Positions 4,882 to 6,644 of a stretch of DNA of 6,644 bases are shown in pieces (the first letter of the stretch is position 1; every line of letters begins with the position of its first letter). The position numbers and the translations under genes were made by a program. The stretch is from Methanosarcinales archaeon (lineage in GTDB: Archaea > Halobacteriota > Methanosarcinia > Methanosarcinales > Methanogasteraceae), in the NCBI GenBank assembly GCA_030640725.1, contig DAOWIV010000048.1, positions 1 through 6,644 of the forward strand. Direction: 5' to 3'. The notes beneath the pieces were generated by a model. It had not been told where the DNA came from. It was given only the letters and a program-made list of their open reading frames with translations, and searched no databases.

Positions 4882-5980
4882 TAAACCACCCGACTCAAGT
4901 TACGGAACCCGGACGATTCTTCTTGTGGATATGGATGGCTTCTTCTCATCAATCGAGATGGTTGAGCATCCTGAACTTGTGGGGCTTCCGGTGGTGGTTG
5001 GTGCTGACCCTAAAGAGGGAACCGGGAGAGGCGTTGTCAGCACGTGTTCGTACGAAGCCAGAGACTACGGGATTCATTCGGGAATGCCGATCTCAAAGGC
5101 GTACCGGCTCTGCCCGGATGCAAGGTTCCTGCCGGTTGCAATGGCTCTGTACCAGATGGTTTCAGGGCGGATCATGAAGATTCTTCGGAGTTATGCGCCC
5201 GTTGATAAATTCCAGAAGGTCAGTATCGACGAGGCATTTCTTGAGATAAAAACGGATGATTCTGCGGATGCGACCCTGATAGCCCGTAGCATCAAGGAAG
5301 AGATCCTCGAAAAGGAGAAACTCACGTGTTCCATCGGGATCGGTCCGAATAAACTCGTGGCAAAGATTGCGTCCGATGTAGAGAAGCCTGACGGGCTTAC
5401 CGTTGTCATGTCTGGCGAGGTGCAGGAGTTCCTTGACCCGATGCCGGTTACAAAAATTCCGGGCATCGGGAAAAAGACAGAAAAAACGCTTAAGAGCATG
5501 GGGATCGAGACGATACGCAATCTCCGTACGTACGATGTCAGAAAACTTGTCTCGGGCTTTGGAAAGTGGGGACACCAGATGCATGATCTTGCGTGCGGGA
5601 TCGATGAAAGTGAGGTGAAAGAGGATTTCACGGTTAAATCCGTGGGCAGGGAGTTGACATTCGATGAAGACACATCTGATCCCAGGGTTATTCTCGATTC
5701 CATCGATGCGCTCGCCGGCGAGACGATTGCAGCCCTGATCGAGACAGGATACCTGTTCAGAACGGTCTCTGTGAAGGTCAGATTCGAGGACTTTGATACG
5801 CACACGCGGGCAAGGAGCATTGGATTCATGAGTTCCGACCTGAAACTGGTTGCAGACATCTTAAAGGAACTGGTAAGCGAGTTCATCGGAGAAAAGAAGA
5901 TACGGCTGATCGGAGTGAGATTATCGAACCTCCGGAAGGCGGATACGAGGCAGACCTCGATATATGAGTTTATCAGGTAG
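4847..5980 (+). CDS. dinB: DNA polymerase IV (Y-family translesion polymerase)
   Basis: This 377-residue DinB/Dpo4-type polymerase copies past damaged template bases. The palm carries the metal ligands Asp28 in LLVDMDGFF and Asp128-Glu129 in VSIDEAFLEI; Phe33 sits where the steric gate against ribonucleotides lies. STCSYEARDYGIHSGMPI (65-82) is the fingers signature, and SIGIGPNKLVAKIASDVEKP (162-181) is the second palm signature. The thumb helix-hairpin-helix is IPGIGKKTEKTLKSMGI (204-220). The little-finger domain (about 265-360) is complete. The last residues, QTSIYEFI (369-376), form a PCNA-interacting peptide. The ATG at 4847 is the only good start, since the next start codon (GTG 4925) would cut the first beta strand. 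This makes the gene overlap the metallolyase by 35 bases in a different frame, implying co-transcription. No Shine-Dalgarno is evident. Confidence 0.95.
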   Translation: MARNCAIPKRADKPPDSSYGTRTILLVDMDGFFSSIEMVEHPELVGLPVVVGADPKEGTGRGVVSTCSYEARDYGIHSGMPISKAYRLCPDARFLPVAMALYQMVSGRIMKILRSYAPVDKFQKVSIDEAFLEIKTDDSADATLIARSIKEEILEKEKLTCSIGIGPNKLVAKIASDVEKPDGLTVVMSGEVQEFLDPMPVTKIPGIGKKTEKTLKSMGIETIRNLRTYDVRKLVSGFGKWGHQMHDLACGIDESEVKEDFTVKSVGRELTFDEDTSDPRVILDSIDALAGETIAALIETGYLFRTVSVKVRFEDFDTHTRARSIGFMSSDLKLVADILKELVSEFIGEKKIRLIGVRLSNLRKADTRQTSIYEFIR

Positions 5981-6041
5981 CCCCATCTCTGCCAAACATA
6001 TCCGGCATGCCAGGGCGCAAATCAGCTTTTATGGCGATTCA

Positions 6042-6644
6042 TCAGGAAGTTTCTGGCGTTGACTTCAGCGATCCGAGGTCGTTGATCATCGTCTCCACGT
6101 TGCCAGTGTCAGGCAGCATCAGGATGTTGCAGTTGATGTTCTGATCCACAACATGCAACGCGCTGTTGAACACGATTGCAAAATCACTCTCGCTTGCCCC
6201 GTCCATCGATAGACTGATCAGGGAACCCAGCGTGTCACATGCGATCGCGGGCGGACTCTGTGTCAGTTCCAGGGACAGGGCGTCTGCCATCACATCGATG
6301 AACGGCGAGGTCATGATGTTTCCGATCTCAAGTATTGCGGACTCCTGCATCTCGGTCAGGAATTCCAGAGGCTCATCCTCATCCATCCCTGCAAGCAGGA
6401 TGTCAGCCATCTCGCGTGCGCTCTCAATCGAGAGAATTGTCAGCACCGTGCCTGATATCTTGCCGGAAAAGCCCACATAAGCCCCTACAACCACGTCAAT
6501 AGGCAGTTTCAGGATATCAGGGATGCCTTTGATCATCTCCACATGAACCACAGAGACATCCATCTCGACAGCCATGCAGAGCATCTCTGAAAGCGACTCC
6601 ATCACCATGGACGCGCTGTTATCACCCATCTCCTTTAACGTTTC
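6042..6644 (-). CDS. cheC: CheC-family chemotaxis phosphatase (N-terminus outside window)
   Basis: The frame enters from the right edge (first full codon 6644-6642) and ends at TGA 6044-6042, giving about 200 residues. CheC proteins dephosphorylate CheY-P and, with CheD, adjust chemoreceptor adaptation in many archaea. CheC has two pseudo-symmetric active sites of the form E-x-x-N on long helices. The second is intact here, ESAILEIGNIMTSPF (Glu and Asn in EIGN, about 6329-6318). The first, LKEMGDNSASMVMESLSEML at the window edge, has Asp where Asn is expected (EMGD). The ATG at 6629 is not the true start, because the E of the first site and a family-like TLKE lie upstream of it in frame. The beta-rich pattern (VDVVVGAYVGFSGKISGTVL and SDFAIVFNSALHV) fits the CheC/CheX/FliY fold. 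It converges on dinB, with 61 bases between; I see no strong terminator there. Confidence 0.82.
   Translation of the reverse strand, partial: ETLKEMGDNSASMVMESLSEMLCMAVEMDVSVVHVEMIKGIPDILKLPIDVVVGAYVGFSGKISGTVLTILSIESAREMADILLAGMDEDEPLEFLTEMQESAILEIGNIMTSPFIDVMADALSLELTQSPPAIACDTLGSLISLSMDGASESDFAIVFNSALHVVDQNINCNILMLPDTGNVETMINDLGSLKSTPETS

Noticed and set aside
5191..5886. Long minus-strand ORFs (up to 231 codons) opposite dinB
   Set aside because: They are antisense shadows of a well-conserved polymerase, serine-rich and without family motifs.
5981..6041. A terminator between dinB and cheC
   Set aside because: GGCATGCC is a short palindrome, but there is no stable stem followed by a good T-run on either strand; CTTTT alone is too weak to call.

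Overview
The window reads as a piece of a euryarchaeal chromosome, most likely from a methanogen or methane-metabolising relative (Methanomicrobia/Methanosarcinales-like). The clues are a methanofuran-biosynthesis ATP-grasp ligase (mfnD), a long archaeal-type ribosomal protein S15, an archaeal 7S (SRP) RNA, a PCNA-binding Y-family polymerase, an archaeal CheC, and TATA-type promoters with short or absent leaders. The species cannot be named from the sequence alone.

Layout. Positions 1-133 hold the C-terminal tail of an unrecognised + strand gene, followed by mfnD (222-1148, +). Facing it on the minus strand is the SRP RNA gene (about 1596 down to 1279). It has its own TATA box immediately after the stop codon of a small protein with two putative helix-turn-helix segments (1625-2059, -). 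Upstream of that, on the same strand, lies a DUF1847 cysteine-rich metal-binding protein (2138-2713, -). A roughly 400-base divergent spacer (2714-3110) contains a compact set of direct repeats and three perfect or near-perfect hairpins with three-base loops, then a GC-richer stretch with a doubtful 40-codon ORF. The + strand then carries rps15 (3111-3569), a DRE-TIM metallolyase resembling (Re)-citrate synthase (3595-4881) and dinB/polymerase IV (4847-5980), tightly packed as one probable transcription unit. Convergent to it is a CheC-family gene (6042-6644, -) that runs off the right edge.

Function. The genes are mostly household functions: C1 cofactor synthesis (mfnD), protein targeting (SRP RNA), translation (S15), entry of carbon into citrate/2-oxoglutarate (the Re-citrate-synthase-like enzyme, if that reading is right), lesion bypass (DinB) and chemotaxis adaptation (CheC). 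No defence system, CRISPR array, transposase or prophage is visible. The best leads are the Re-citrate-synthase-like assignment, the modular hairpin/repeat cluster, the asymmetric CheC active sites and the twin-HTH gene next to the SRP RNA.
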